This document shows, piece by piece, positions 63,995-64,000 of a stretch of DNA of 64,000 nt. The notes beneath the pieces are model-generated. The model saw only the letters and a list, made by a program, of their open reading frames with translations. It had not been told where the DNA came from and did not search any database. Origin of the DNA: CAWICD01 sp052267165 (lineage in GTDB: Bacteria > Vulcanimicrobiota > Vulcanimicrobiia > Vulcanimicrobiales > Vulcanimicrobiaceae); the NCBI GenBank assembly GCA_052267165.1, contig JBKQHO010000059.1:1-64000 (forward strand), read 5' to 3'. Positions within the stretch are counted from its first letter, which is position 1. Every line of letters starts with the position of its first letter. The translations under genes and the position numbers were made by a program.

Positions 63995-64000
63995 GACGAA

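Overview
The window is a high-GC bacterial chromosome segment dominated by ordinary metabolic and regulatory genes. The pieces that bear on lifestyle are a spermidine/putrescine-type ABC importer, lactate permease plus two lactate-type dehydrogenases, a Tat-exported multicopper oxidase, a cytochrome c protein, a split LigD end-joining pair, diguanylate cyclases and a FliO-like gene. They suggest an aerobic or facultative free-living soil-type bacterium, probably diderm because one secreted protein looks like an outer-membrane barrel. The gene style resembles Candidatus Eremiobacterota (WPS-2) or a similar uncultivated soil phylum. That placement is an impression; no rRNA or marker gene here can confirm it.

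Layout. 0.1-1.2 kb: TnpB remnant joined to a short-chain dehydrogenase fragment. 1.4-9.8 kb: GGDEF/EAL protein, broken cytochrome c, secreted DUF11 protein, S53 lipoprotein protease, dodecin, response regulator with a degenerate HD-GYP domain. 9.9-12.4 kb: lactate permease divergent from a GntR/FCD regulator with repeated candidate operators. 12.4-19.0 kb: two paralogous secreted proteins, an ADP-forming acyl-CoA synthetase fused to a GNAT domain and coupled to a small upstream gene, and a CHASE3-type diguanylate cyclase. 19.8-23.9 kb: potBCAD importer. 24.1-27.3 kb: broken HAD gene, ligase and polymerase halves of LigD, divergent exonuclease III. 27.3-36.2 kb: EthD and VOC proteins, a second TnpB remnant, a large FAD/Fe-S oxidoreductase, an Ldh-family dehydrogenase, gamma carbonic anhydrase, a wrecked prolyl oligopeptidase, an AhpD-like protein. 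36.2-38.1 kb: PadR/DUF4188 pair, a third TnpB remnant beside a molybdopterin-dehydrogenase tail, and a frameshifted SdpI-like gene. 38.2-52.7 kb: barrel-like protein, arylamine N-acetyltransferase/chagasin pair, acetoacetate decarboxylase-like protein, transglutaminase, F420-type reductase, RutE-like nitroreductase/MarR pair, P450 fragment, MDR oxidoreductase, GNAT plus glycogen phosphorylase, cupredoxin, DUF445. 53-64 kb: small ORFs, frameshifted GNAT, FliO-like gene overlapping a truncated response regulator, broken HAMP and repeat proteins, DoxX, nucleotidase-like HAD, Gfo/Idh/MocA oxidoreductase, multicopper oxidase, a palindromic MITE-like element and a cytochrome c protein.

Working units that can be argued from gene order are: lactate uptake under a GntR repressor; polyamine import; LigD-like repair next to exonuclease III; nitroreductase under MarR; DUF4188 under PadR; and a multicopper oxidase beside a c-type cytochrome. 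The segment also carries an unusual number of broken genes (at least eleven) and four traces of IS200/IS605-TnpB elements. I found no CRISPR array, no defence island, no rRNA or tRNA gene and no complete transposon. The most distinctive signals are the dispersed TnpB remnants with a shared left end, the 197-bp palindromic element at 63.2-63.4 kb, and several signalling proteins with degenerate catalytic or output domains.
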